Below, in pieces: positions 16,587-24,805 of a DNA stretch of 64,000 bases; position 1 is the stretch's first letter; every line of letters starts with the position of its first letter. This DNA is from Dokdonia pacifica. GTDB lineage: Bacteria; Bacteroidota; Bacteroidia; Flavobacteriales; Flavobacteriaceae. Under the pieces are notes generated by a model. It ran no database searches. It was not told the origin of the DNA and saw nothing but the letters and a program-made list of their open reading frames with translations. The stretch covers positions 1,116,001 to 1,180,000 of the forward strand of contig NZ_FZNY01000001.1 in assembly GCF_900188275.1 (NCBI RefSeq), read 5' to 3'. Both the position numbers and the translations under genes were made by a program.

Positions 16587-19145
16587 ATGATTAAATCTAT
16601 TAGTAGTCTTGTTATAGCACTTCTTCTTTGCCTTTCCTGCAAACAAACTCCTTCAGAAGTTATTTCTTTAAACGATACGGGTGTTCCTTTAGAAATGGCA
16701 ACCTACAGACGCTCGCAAGTAGCAGATGTAACCTACCAGCTCGGATTTGCTATTCCTGAAAAAAAAGAAGATCCTATTACAGCGATTTTTGATCTAGAGT
16801 TAACCATTAAAGATCTAACACATCCCTTATATCTAGATTTTAAAGAAGCATCTAACGCATTACAAAGCCTTGTCGTAAATGATAAGCAAACTGCTATCGT
16901 ACATAACAAAGAACACTTGATTATCCCTGTAGAGGCTTTAAAATTGGGTAAAAACCATATAGATATTAAATTTTATGCAGGAGAATTATCTCTAAATCGT
17001 AATGATGATTATCTATATACTTTGTTAGTTCCTGATCGTGCTAGAACCGTTTTCCCATGTTTTGATCAACCAGATATCAAAGCAACATATACCCTCGAAA
17101 TATCAGTTCCTAAAGAATGGAAAGTACTCTGTGGAGCACCATTGGCATCAAAAAATGAACTGGAAGACTTTACGGTGTATCAATTTGAACCTTCCGATAA
17201 GATGAGTACCTATCTTTTTTCGTTTGTAGCTGGACAATTTGAAGACGTAACATCTCAAGATACCAAGCGTGAAATGAACATGCTTTATAGAGAAACCAAT
17301 GAAGAAAAAATAACCGCAAGTACCGATCGTATTTTTGAGCTACATCAATTGTCATTAGATTTTCTAGAAGCTTATACGCAGGTTGATTTCCCATTTAAGA
17401 AGTTTGATTTTGCAACCATTCCAGGCTTTCAATATGGAGGAATGGAACATACAGGAGCTATTCAATATCGAGAATCTAGTCTGTTTTTAGATAACAGTGC
17501 CACACGATCTCAGGAATTATCCAGAGCTAAACTTATTGCACATGAAACGGCTCATATGTGGTTTGGAAACCTGGTTACGATGGAGTGGTTTAATGATGTA
17601 TGGATGAAAGAAGTATTTGCCAATTTTATGGCAGATAAGATTGTAAATCCAGTGTTTACAGATATTAATCATGACTTACAGTTTTTAACGTCTCATTATC
17701 CAAGAGCTTATAGTGTAGATCGTACAAAAGGCACCAATCCTATCCGTCAGGATTTGGATAATCTAAAAAATGCAGGTTCCTTATACGGAAGTATTATTTA
17801 TAATAAAGCGCCTATTATGATGCGTCAGTTAGAACTAGCTTTAGGAGAAACAAAATTTAAAGATGGAATAGGGGAGTACATTGCAACCTATGCAAACGGA
17901 AATGCAGATTGGAATGGCCTCGTAGAAATTCTAGATACCAAAACAGATTTAGATTTAAAACAATGGAGTGATGTGTGGGTAAATTCAGCTGGGAGACCCG
18001 TGTTTTCTGGTGCTATTGCGTATGATAATAATAATACCATTCAGCAGTTTACCCTATCTCAAAAAGCAGAAGATGGATCTGATCATCTTTGGCCACAATC
18101 TTTTGATATTAGTTTGGTGTATAAAGACAGTATTACTACAATTCCAGTAGTAAGTAATAAAAAACAAATAGAAATATCTCAAGCCGTAGGAGCCCCTGAG
18201 CCGTTGTATGTATTGTATAACAGTAATGGATATGGGTATGGTGTATTTCCAGTAAGTGAAGTCTCTAAAACACCTACTATTCAAGATGAAGTTGCCAGAG
18301 CACATGCTTATCTAAATACGTATGAAAATACTCTTAATGGTACCATAGTAAATACAGTGGCTTTTAAAAATCTCATCGAAGGAATCAAAACAGAATCTAA
18401 CGAATTAATCCTTCGTATGATTACTGGACAAGCTTCTAGTTTGTATTGGAACTCTTTTACAGAAGAAGAACGTATAGCCAATCAACCAGATTTAGAAACC
18501 ACTATTTATAAACGACTCAAACAATCAGAGTCTAAGAATATTAAAAAGACATTATTTAATACCTATCGTTCTGTGGCACATTCTGAAGAAGGAATAGCAA
18601 CACTTTATCGTATTTGGAATAAAGAAGAGACCATAGATAATTTAGTTTTAAATAAAGATAATTATACCAGTTTAGCACAACGATTGGCTTTATATGGACA
18701 TCCTGATGCTGAGGTTATTTTGACGAAAGCCAAATCAGTACTTACCAATCCTGATAAAATACAACGCTTTGAATTTTTAGAACCTGCATTAGATTCAGAT
18801 CCAACAGTAAGAATCGCTTATTTTGAATCATTTAAAGACGCTACAAACAGAGAAAAAGAAAATTGGGTACAAACAGCATGTTCGTTTATACATCATCCCT
18901 TACGTCAAAAAGAAAATGGAAATAGCGTTGCGTTAAGCTTAGAATTATTAGAAGAGGTTCAAGAAACAGGAGATATTTTTTTCCCATTAGGATGGTTAAA
19001 CAGTACCATAGGACAATATACCTCTCCAAAAGCATATACCTTAGTAAATACTTATATTGCTACACACCCTGATCTTGATCCTAATCTAATGAGAAAATTA
19101 TTGCAAGCCACAGATAACTTAAACAGAAGACATCATAAAAGATAA
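16587..19145 (+). CDS. M1 family aminopeptidase lipoprotein
   Basis: A zinc aminopeptidase of the gluzincin M1 family (852 aa) that removes N-terminal residues from peptides. A lipobox ends at Cys18 (LLLCLSCKQ), so it should be an envelope lipoprotein rather than cytosolic PepN. The zinc site is His319-Glu320-x-x-His323 plus Glu342 (NDVWMKEVF). The exopeptidase motif is GGMEH instead of GAMEN, a known variant class. A C-terminal helical domain of about 330 residues follows. The gene is monocistronic and bracketed by two REP-like elements. Confidence 0.93.
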   Translation: MIKSISSLVIALLLCLSCKQTPSEVISLNDTGVPLEMATYRRSQVADVTYQLGFAIPEKKEDPITAIFDLELTIKDLTHPLYLDFKEASNALQSLVVNDKQTAIVHNKEHLIIPVEALKLGKNHIDIKFYAGELSLNRNDDYLYTLLVPDRARTVFPCFDQPDIKATYTLEISVPKEWKVLCGAPLASKNELEDFTVYQFEPSDKMSTYLFSFVAGQFEDVTSQDTKREMNMLYRETNEEKITASTDRIFELHQLSLDFLEAYTQVDFPFKKFDFATIPGFQYGGMEHTGAIQYRESSLFLDNSATRSQELSRAKLIAHETAHMWFGNLVTMEWFNDVWMKEVFANFMADKIVNPVFTDINHDLQFLTSHYPRAYSVDRTKGTNPIRQDLDNLKNAGSLYGSIIYNKAPIMMRQLELALGETKFKDGIGEYIATYANGNADWNGLVEILDTKTDLDLKQWSDVWVNSAGRPVFSGAIAYDNNNTIQQFTLSQKAEDGSDHLWPQSFDISLVYKDSITTIPVVSNKKQIEISQAVGAPEPLYVLYNSNGYGYGVFPVSEVSKTPTIQDEVARAHAYLNTYENTLNGTIVNTVAFKNLIEGIKTESNELILRMITGQASSLYWNSFTEEERIANQPDLETTIYKRLKQSESKNIKKTLFNTYRSVAHSEEGIATLYRIWNKEETIDNLVLNKDNYTSLAQRLALYGHPDAEVILTKAKSVLTNPDKIQRFEFLEPALDSDPTVRIAYFESFKDATNREKENWVQTACSFIHHPLRQKENGNSVALSLELLEEVQETGDIFFPLGWLNSTIGQYTSPKAYTLVNTYIATHPDLDPNLMRKLLQATDNLNRRHHKR

Positions 19146-19161
19146 TATACGTAAAGAGGTT

Positions 19162-19194
19162 CCTTCTCCTTTTGGGAGAAGGTTAGGATGAGGG
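19162..19194 (+). repeat. REP-like hairpin element, copy 2
   Basis: A hairpin (CCTTCTCC / GGAGAAGG) followed by the tail TTAGGATGAGGG, 16 bp after the aminopeptidase stop. It shares layout and tail with copy 1 at 16398-16428. Confidence 0.7.
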
Positions 19195-19267
19195 AAATAA
19201 TAGATATTTCGTCTTAAACTGTAACATATAAATAGATCATAGGTCTCTATTACAAATAAGAACAAAA

Positions 19268-19936
19268 ATGAAGAAGATCATAATGACAGTAATTGCAGTT
19301 TGTATTTCGGCAATTACATTTGGACAAATCACAAAAAATGTAGGAGATTTTACAGAAGTAAAAGTATATGACCGTATTGTAGTAAACTTGGTAAAGTCTG
19401 ATGAAAATAAAGTAGTGATTTCTGGAGCAGATGCGAGTCAAGTAGAAGTTGTCAATAAAGATGGAAAATTAAAAATTCGTATGGAGTTTGATTTAATCTT
19501 TGACGGTAATAACACCTTTGTAAATGTGTATTACAACAATTTAAAAATAATAGATGGAAATGAAGGGGCAGAGATTACTTCAAATGAGTTGATAGAGCAA
19601 GATAACATTGAAATTAAAATGCAAGAAGGCGCTCGTATCAATGTAGGACTTAAAGTACAAAACGTTACGATGCGCGCTGTTACAGGAGGTATGATAGAGG
19701 CTACAGGAATGGCAGTTACACAAGATGTTACTGTAAATACGGGAGGTGTTTATGAAGGAAGAGATTTAGAAACAGAAGAGGCAAAAGTATTTGTACAAGC
19801 TGGAGGAGAAGTAGAAGTATATGCTTCTAAAAAAGCAGATATTACCATACGCGCCGGAGGCGATGTAGATGTGTATGGAAAGCCTGCAGAAGTAAAACGT
19901 AGAAGAACTTTTGGAGGAAGAATTAGGATTTTATAA
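19268..19936 (+). CDS. head-GIN-domain (DUF2807) secreted protein
   Basis: A 222-aa protein with a signal peptide (KIIMTVIAVCISAITFGQ) and a DUF2807/head-GIN-type parallel beta-helix. It opens FTEVKVYDRIVVNLVKSDENKVVISG and continues in short repeats (GGMIEATGMAV, GGVYEGRDLE, GGEVEVYASK, GGDVDVYGKP), each one coil of the solenoid. The family is typical of Bacteroidota and is exported to the envelope; its role is unknown. A clear terminator follows. Confidence 0.88.
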   Translation: MKKIIMTVIAVCISAITFGQITKNVGDFTEVKVYDRIVVNLVKSDENKVVISGADASQVEVVNKDGKLKIRMEFDLIFDGNNTFVNVYYNNLKIIDGNEGAEITSNELIEQDNIEIKMQEGARINVGLKVQNVTMRAVTGGMIEATGMAVTQDVTVNTGGVYEGRDLETEEAKVFVQAGGEVEVYASKKADITIRAGGDVDVYGKPAEVKRRRTFGGRIRIL

Positions 19937-19957
19937 GTGTTAAAATAGTTCAATGCT

Positions 19958-19997
19958 AAATAAAGGTATATACACTGTATGTGCCTTTATTTTTTTG
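19958..19997 (+). terminator. intrinsic terminator after DUF2807 gene
   Basis: AAATAAAGG (19958-19966) pairs with CCTTTATTT (19984-19992), and a T-run follows. Confidence 0.65.
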
Positions 19998-20088
19998 TGA
20001 AATTCTGTTTTGAAAAGCGGGATCTATAGTTAAATACCTCAATCCTTGAATTGATTTTCTGAATTTAGAGCTTTGATCTCTTTTATTA

Positions 20089-20108
20089 TACGCTTTCGCG
20101 AAAGCGTA
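20089..20108. repeat. palindromic repeat (20 bp), intergenic
   Basis: Perfect 20-bp palindrome, core 20092-20105, 57 bp upstream of the -7 box of the LysE gene. Confidence 0.95.
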
Positions 20109-20164
20109 CTCAGTAATAATACATGATAAAACAAAGAGTTCTTTGGAGGTTAACGCGCATTCCC

Positions 20165-20172
20165 TAACTTTG
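20165..20172 (+). promoter_or_regulatory. Bacteroidota -7 box for the LysE-family gene
   Basis: TAACTTTG matches TAnnTTTG and lies 19 bp before the start codon. Confidence 0.5.
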
Positions 20173-20191
20173 TGTAAAAGGCTTTAATTAT

Positions 20192-20872
20192 ATGTTTCAA
20201 GATTTTCCGGCTGCACTTACTTCTGGTCTCGTACTAGCATTTATGATAGGTCCAGTATTTTTTGTGCTTCTTGAAACTGCTGCTACCAAAGGATTCAGAG
20301 CCGCAATTATCTTTAATTTAGGGGTCTTTACAGCTGATATTGTCTTTATCGGAATTGCCTATTTGAGTAGTTATCAACTGTTAGAAAATCTTAGTAATGC
20401 ACCAGGACTCTATGTATTTGGAGGTGTGATTCTTATTGTATACGGCTTAATGATGTATCTAAAAAGACCCACACGAGAAATGCTTGATCCTACCAGAGTA
20501 AAAGGAGGAAAACACGGATATCTACAACTCTTTATAAAAGGATTCTTACTCAATTTTATAAATATAGGTGTACTTGTGATATGGTTAGGAGTGATCATTG
20601 TTGTAGGTCCTACGGTAGACAATGACCCCGTACGACTATTTACCTTTTTAGGAATTATGATTTCCACCTATTTTATTGTTGATTTAGGGAAGATTATACT
20701 TGCTAAACAACTCAAAAGATTTCTTACACCTAGACGTATCTTTAAAGTCAAAAAATTACTAGGGCTTATTTTAATAATTTGCGGACTTGTACTTACTGTA
20801 AAAGGCTTTTTACCAAAAGATAAAATGGATATTAAGAAAGGCTTAGAAAATATAAGAGATAGTAGATCGTAA
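20192..20872 (+). CDS. LysE-family translocator
   Basis: A six-helix inner-membrane exporter of the LysE/RhtB family (226 aa), which exports amino acids or small metabolites. The N-terminus has the family pattern FMIGPVFFVLLETAATKGFRAAIIFNLGVFTADIVF. Hydrophobic segments lie near residues 5-30, 40-65, 70-90, 115-140, 145-165 and 185-205. The substrate is unknown. It stops 1 bp before the convergent lipoprotein gene. Confidence 0.9.
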   Translation: MFQDFPAALTSGLVLAFMIGPVFFVLLETAATKGFRAAIIFNLGVFTADIVFIGIAYLSSYQLLENLSNAPGLYVFGGVILIVYGLMMYLKRPTREMLDPTRVKGGKHGYLQLFIKGFLLNFINIGVLVIWLGVIIVVGPTVDNDPVRLFTFLGIMISTYFIVDLGKIILAKQLKRFLTPRRIFKVKKLLGLILIICGLVLTVKGFLPKDKMDIKKGLENIRDSRS

Positions 20873-20873
20873 C

Positions 20874-21275
20874 CTACTCATATACGAGCACAGCAACTCC
20901 TTCTTCACATACTACATCTATAGGCACTGCAGGAACATCACAGGTAGAAGCGATCCCATAATTTGCATTAAAAATAGCTTCTTCTGTTGTATAATTTTCT
21001 ACCAATAATAGAAAGGCCTCTACATCTATAGTAGTAGGATAGGCAATATACCCTTGAGGGCCACCACAGGCTTTAGATCCGTAAGCTACAAACTCCCATT
21101 CGGTTTCATCGGTACATGGCGCATCGGCCATTAGGGTAATGTCAGCAAATAGTTCTTGTAAGAGTTCTAAATCTTCCTCTTGATTTCCTGAGCTAAAATC
21201 GTCATCAATACTACATCCATAAAAAAGGATAGAAAGGCAGCATAGGAGTATGGTATTTTTTAATGTATTCATCAT
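20874..21275 (-). CDS. putative lipoprotein, unknown function
   Basis: A 133-aa protein with a lipobox at Cys21 (LFYGCSIDDD) followed by the acidic Asp/Glu stretch common in Bacteroidota surface lipoproteins. Two further Cys-bearing segments (DAPCTDETEW, KACGGPQGY) and a late Cys pair suggest disulphides. I do not assign a named family. The second Met at 21272 is an alternative start. It is convergent with the LysE gene. Confidence 0.75.
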   Translation of the reverse strand: MMNTLKNTILLCCLSILFYGCSIDDDFSSGNQEEDLELLQELFADITLMADAPCTDETEWEFVAYGSKACGGPQGYIAYPTTIDVEAFLLLVENYTTEEAIFNANYGIASTCDVPAVPIDVVCEEGVAVLVYE

Positions 21276-21360
21276 CGTAGTTTTTAATAAGATGCTACGA
21301 ATACAAAAGGGTTGCGTTATCTTATTTTAAATAACAATTTCTTAAAATAAACATCCATAA

Positions 21361-21390
21361 AAAAAGAGCTTCAAATTTGAAGCTCTTTTT
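21361..21390. terminator. bidirectional intrinsic terminator
   Basis: A long perfect stem (GAGCTTCAAATTTGAAGCTC, 21366-21385) flanked by A5 and T5. It sits just downstream of the minus-strand tRNA-Cys gene. Confidence 0.8.
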
Positions 21391-21394
21391 GTTG

Positions 21395-21465
21395 AGGTAT
21401 CGAGCGGATTCGAACCGCTGTAGATGGTGTTGCAGACCACTGCCTAGCCACTCGGCCACGATACC
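21395..21465 (-). tRNA. tRNA-Cys (GCA)
   Basis: A 71-nt cloverleaf on the minus strand. The acceptor stem GGTATCG pairs with CGATACC, and the discriminator is U, the tRNA-Cys identity base. The T-arm contains GGTTCGAATCC. The anticodon loop CTGCAAC places anticodon GCA at 21431-21433. The 3' CCA is not encoded. Confidence 0.95.
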
Positions 21466-21537
21466 TTTTTAAGGTGATTGCAAATGTAATATATTTTTTA
21501 AGAGTATAGAAAATAGAACAAAAAATATATAGATATT

Positions 21538-21897
21538 TTATATGCGACTTTTACTGCGCTCTACCGTCACCATTTCTACATCGCCTCCAATAGGAGGATT
21601 TAATTTTGAAACCTGCACAGTAGCGTGTTTAATTAAGGGTTCTTGATCTATAAATCGCTGTAAAATACGCTCACAAACCGTTTCTAATAAATGGGAAGAC
21701 ATAGACATCTCCTCTTTTACAATATGGTTAAGAAGCACATAATCTACCGTATCTCCTAGTTGATCTGTTTGTGCGCTCTTAGATAAATCGGCATCTACCT
21801 CAACATCTACTCGATAATCTGATCCAATTTTTTTTTCTTCTGTTAAGCACCCGTGATAGGCATATACTCTAATATTGGTTACTCTAATTTTTCCCAT
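21538..21897 (-). CDS. folB: dihydroneopterin aldolase
   Basis: A folate-pathway enzyme that converts 7,8-dihydroneopterin to 6-hydroxymethyl-dihydropterin and glycolaldehyde. The 119-aa length is standard. Family motifs are GCLTEEKKIGSDYRVDVEVDADL, DTVDYVLL, HLLETVCERI and the late VSKLNPPIGGDVEMVTVE segment. It has its own -7 box at 21939-21946. No other folate genes are adjacent. Confidence 0.95.
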   Translation of the reverse strand: MGKIRVTNIRVYAYHGCLTEEKKIGSDYRVDVEVDADLSKSAQTDQLGDTVDYVLLNHIVKEEMSMSSHLLETVCERILQRFIDQEPLIKHATVQVSKLNPPIGGDVEMVTVERSKSRI

Positions 21898-21938
21898 GTT
21901 TATTTCCTACAAAGGCAGGAATCTTTTTTAGTTTAATA

Positions 21939-21946
21939 CAAAGTTA
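21939..21946 (-). promoter_or_regulatory. Bacteroidota -7 box for folB
   Basis: The minus strand reads TAACTTTG, 41 bp upstream of the folB start. Confidence 0.45.
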
Positions 21947-21983
21947 CTTTAAAAAATAAAGAATGATTTTTGCTCTAGTAAAC

Positions 21984-22008
21984 GCCCCTTCGACACGCTC
22001 AGTATCAC
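21984..22008. repeat. second REP-like fragment
   Basis: Contains CCCTTCGACACGCTCAG, resembling the widely seen REP-like CCCTTCGACA(N)GCTCAG family. A decayed copy of the palindromic repeat (TTTCGCGAAA, 22010-22019) follows directly. Confidence 0.4.
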
Positions 22009-22047
22009 ATTTCGCGAAAGCATACGTAGACATATTTCTAGTTAAAA

Positions 22048-22257
22048 TTATCCAGTAAATAAATCAAACACATTACTAATAGCGCTTGTTTTGGCTTTAT
22101 AAAACTCTGTATAAGTACAGTTTTCACAAGTAACAGAAGTATACTTTTCTGTTTGTACGTCAAATATTTTTGATAACGTTCCTCCAGTAGCTCTCATTTG
22201 TCCAACGGTATAATGACGGTGATTGCATTTTGGGCAACTATAATTTAAATGTTTCAT
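22048..22257 (-). CDS. small zinc-ribbon protein
   Basis: A 69-aa protein with two cysteine knuckles, CPKC near residue 9 and CENC near residue 45, as in zinc-ribbon families annotated as nucleic-acid-binding. The middle (GGTLSKIFDVQTEKYTSVTC) and the tail (AISNVFDLFTG) are typical of these small conserved proteins. Its precise role is unknown. It is single and in the same direction as folB, with REP-like sequence in the gap. Confidence 0.82.
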   Translation of the reverse strand: MKHLNYSCPKCNHRHYTVGQMRATGGTLSKIFDVQTEKYTSVTCENCTYTEFYKAKTSAISNVFDLFTG

Positions 22258-22358
22258 GATTGATGTTTATATACTATAGGTATAAGAAGTATTCATTTTG
22301 TTACACGCAACCAAACAGGTGATATAACATCTACGATATATATCAATAATATAATTAT

Positions 22359-22664
22359 ATGTTCAAAAAGATAGTTTTAAGTGCATTATTAGTTTTTCTT
22401 ATATGTTGTAAGAATGATGATGAGAATAATGTACAAACATTTGATTCTGAAGGAGTAATTACTGGAATAGATCTTAGATTATGTCCTTGTTGTGGAGGTT
22501 TTTTTATTGACATAAATGATGAAACATATAATTTTGAACCTAATGACCTTCCAAATAATGATATTGAAATTACAGAAGATAACGCACCTATTTTTGTTGA
22601 ATTAAATTGGGAAAACACAGAATGTGGAAATTTAATAACCATCTCTGCAATAAGAGAATTATAG
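22359..22664 (+). CDS. small putative lipoprotein
   Basis: A 101-aa protein with a lipobox ending at Cys16 or Cys17 (LVFLICCKNDDEN) and an acidic spacer. The core has a CPCCGGFFI motif, a cysteine-glycine cluster that could bind metal or form disulphides, and a later single Cys (ENTECGN). The family is unrecognised. It ends 96 bp before glnS, which has its own -7 box. Confidence 0.72.
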   Translation: MFKKIVLSALLVFLICCKNDDENNVQTFDSEGVITGIDLRLCPCCGGFFIDINDETYNFEPNDLPNNDIEITEDNAPIFVELNWENTECGNLITISAIREL

Positions 22665-22734
22665 CATTTCCCCTTGTTTTTGCAGATATACAAAAACACA
22701 AATTTTATACAGTGAGACTCTTAGTTGCTTTTAT

Positions 22735-22742
22735 TAAATTTG
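22735..22742 (+). promoter_or_regulatory. Bacteroidota -7 box for glnS
   Basis: TAAATTTG matches TAnnTTTG, 18 bp before the glnS ATG. Confidence 0.5.
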
Positions 22743-22760
22743 CTTCTTGATTAAATAACT

Positions 22761-24791
22761 ATGAGTGATACACATAAATCATTGAATTTTTTAGAACAAA
22801 TTGTAGAAGACGACTTAGCAAATGGGTATACGAAAGACCAATTGCGATTTCGATTTCCACCAGAACCTAATGGGTATTTACACATTGGGCACTGTAAAGC
22901 AATTTGTATCAGTTTTGGACTAGGAGAGAAGTACAATGCTCCTGTAAACTTACGTTTTGATGATACCAATCCAGCTAAAGAAGAGCAAGAATATGTAGAT
23001 GCGATTAAGGAAGATGTAGCTTGGTTAGGATACCAATGGGATAAAGTGTGTTTTTCTAGTGATTATTTCCAGAAATTATATGATTGGGCTGTTCAAATGA
23101 TTAAGGATGGAAAAGCCTATGTAGATAGCCAAACGAGTGAAGAAATGGCTCAACAGAAAGGAACGCCTACACAACCAGGTGTTGCGGGTCCATATCGAGA
23201 TCGCTCTGTAGAAGAGAATTTAGATTTATTTACACGTATGAAAAATGGTGAGTTTAAAGAAGGAACTCATGTATTACGTGCAAAGATTGATATGGAAGAT
23301 CCTAATATGCTGATGCGCGATCCTTTAATGTATCGTATCATGTATAAAGATCATCACCGTACAGGCAGTGATTGGTGTATCTACCCTATGTATGATTGGA
23401 CCCACGGAGAAAGTGATTACATAGAACAAATCTCACATAGTTTATGTTCCTTAGAATTTAAACCTCATAGAAAGCTGTATGATTGGTTTTTGGATCAAGT
23501 ATATACGGGAGAAGATGTACGTACAAAACAACGCGAATTTGCCCGTTTAAACTTAAGCTATACCATCATGAGTAAGCGTAAATTATTACGTCTGGTGGAA
23601 GAAAATATAGTTTCAGGGTGGGACGATCCGCGTATGCCTACCATTTCTGGATTACGTAGACGAGGATATACACCAGCAGCTATTCGTAAATTTATAGATA
23701 CGGTAGGGGTTGCAAAGCGTGAAAATGTGATTGATGTCTCTTTATTAGAATTTAATATTAGAGAAGATCTCAATAAAACAGCCACTCGTGTTATGGGTGT
23801 TCTAGACCCTGTAAAGTTGATCATTACCAATTATCCAGAAGGAAAAGAAGAACTCCTTACTGCCGAAAATAACCCTGAAGATCCTAATGGAGGAGAACAT
23901 CAGGTTCCTTTTAGTGGAGAATTATACATAGAAAGAGAAGATTTTAAGGAAGAAGCAGGCAATAAATTTTTCCGATTAACACTAGGTAAAGAAGTACGTC
24001 TTAAAAATGCATACATCATCAAAGGGGAAAGTGTTGTTAAAGATGCAAACGGGACAATAACAGAAATTCATTGTACCTATGATCCAGAGACAAGATCTGG
24101 AAGTGGTACAGAAGCGTCTAAACGCCCTGTAAAAGGAACCTTACATTGGGTGTCTATTGCACACGCAATTCCTGCAGAAATACGCTTATACGACCGTTTA
24201 TTTAACCACGAAGCACCCGATGGAGATAAGGAGAAAGATTTTATGGAATATATCAATCCAGATTCTCTAAATGTGATTACTGGATACGTTGAGCCCTATC
24301 TTGCAGATGCAAAAGTAGGAGATCGATTCCAATTCCAGCGTATGGGGTATTTTAATGTAGATACAGATAGTACTCCAGAAAAATTAGTGTTTAATCGTAC
24401 GGTAGGATTACGTGATTCTTGGGCAAAACAAAAGCCCAAACCACAACATAAACCTCAACAACAAAAAGCCCAACCTCAGCAAAAAGCTTCGGCCTTAAGT
24501 CAAATCAATAAATTAGGTAAAAAACTAGCGAATCTTCCTGAAGAAAAACGTCTAGCAACGATAGAGACTATTCAGAAACTAGCGTTAGATTTAACCGAAG
24601 AAGAGGTGATAGGGTTCTTTAATACAGCTGCCAAAAAAGTAGGAACTCGTATAGCGGGGATTGAGAGTTTATACGCTTTCGCGAAAGCGCATTCAAAAGA
24701 AATTTCAAGTATTTCAGGAGCTGAAGAATTTGTTCAGAAAGCAAAAGAAGATAGCAATGAGTTATTGAGTGGCGCTGCCAGTAAATTATAA
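22761..24791 (+). CDS. glnS: glutaminyl-tRNA synthetase with C-terminal extension
   Basis: A class I synthetase that charges tRNA-Gln. The HIGH motif is in PPEPNGYLHIGHCKA and the KMSKS-type loop is TIMSKRKL. The anticodon-binding beta-barrels end near residue 560 (FNRTVGLRDSWAKQ). At 676 aa it is about 120 longer than the usual 550-560. A Gln/Pro/Lys-rich linker (residues about 556-575) leads to a helical domain of about 100 residues. Residues 639-643 of this tail (YAFAKAHSK) are an in-frame palindromic repeat. The tail may bind tRNA, by analogy with appended domains in other GlnRS; I did not recognise a YqeY domain. Confidence 0.95.
   Translation: MSDTHKSLNFLEQIVEDDLANGYTKDQLRFRFPPEPNGYLHIGHCKAICISFGLGEKYNAPVNLRFDDTNPAKEEQEYVDAIKEDVAWLGYQWDKVCFSSDYFQKLYDWAVQMIKDGKAYVDSQTSEEMAQQKGTPTQPGVAGPYRDRSVEENLDLFTRMKNGEFKEGTHVLRAKIDMEDPNMLMRDPLMYRIMYKDHHRTGSDWCIYPMYDWTHGESDYIEQISHSLCSLEFKPHRKLYDWFLDQVYTGEDVRTKQREFARLNLSYTIMSKRKLLRLVEENIVSGWDDPRMPTISGLRRRGYTPAAIRKFIDTVGVAKRENVIDVSLLEFNIREDLNKTATRVMGVLDPVKLIITNYPEGKEELLTAENNPEDPNGGEHQVPFSGELYIEREDFKEEAGNKFFRLTLGKEVRLKNAYIIKGESVVKDANGTITEIHCTYDPETRSGSGTEASKRPVKGTLHWVSIAHAIPAEIRLYDRLFNHEAPDGDKEKDFMEYINPDSLNVITGYVEPYLADAKVGDRFQFQRMGYFNVDTDSTPEKLVFNRTVGLRDSWAKQKPKPQHKPQQQKAQPQQKASALSQINKLGKKLANLPEEKRLATIETIQKLALDLTEEEVIGFFNTAAKKVGTRIAGIESLYAFAKAHSKEISSISGAEEFVQKAKEDSNELLSGAASKL
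24675..24688. repeat. palindromic repeat core inside glnS
   Basis: Exact core read as AFAKA at residues 639-643, within the lineage-specific C-terminal extension of GlnRS. Confidence 0.95.
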
Positions 24792-24805
24792 GAAGAACGT
24801 ATGAT

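Noticed and set aside
19750-19953. Antisense frame opposite the DUF2807 gene
   Set aside because: It mirrors the repeat pattern of the real gene on the other strand and has no independent support.
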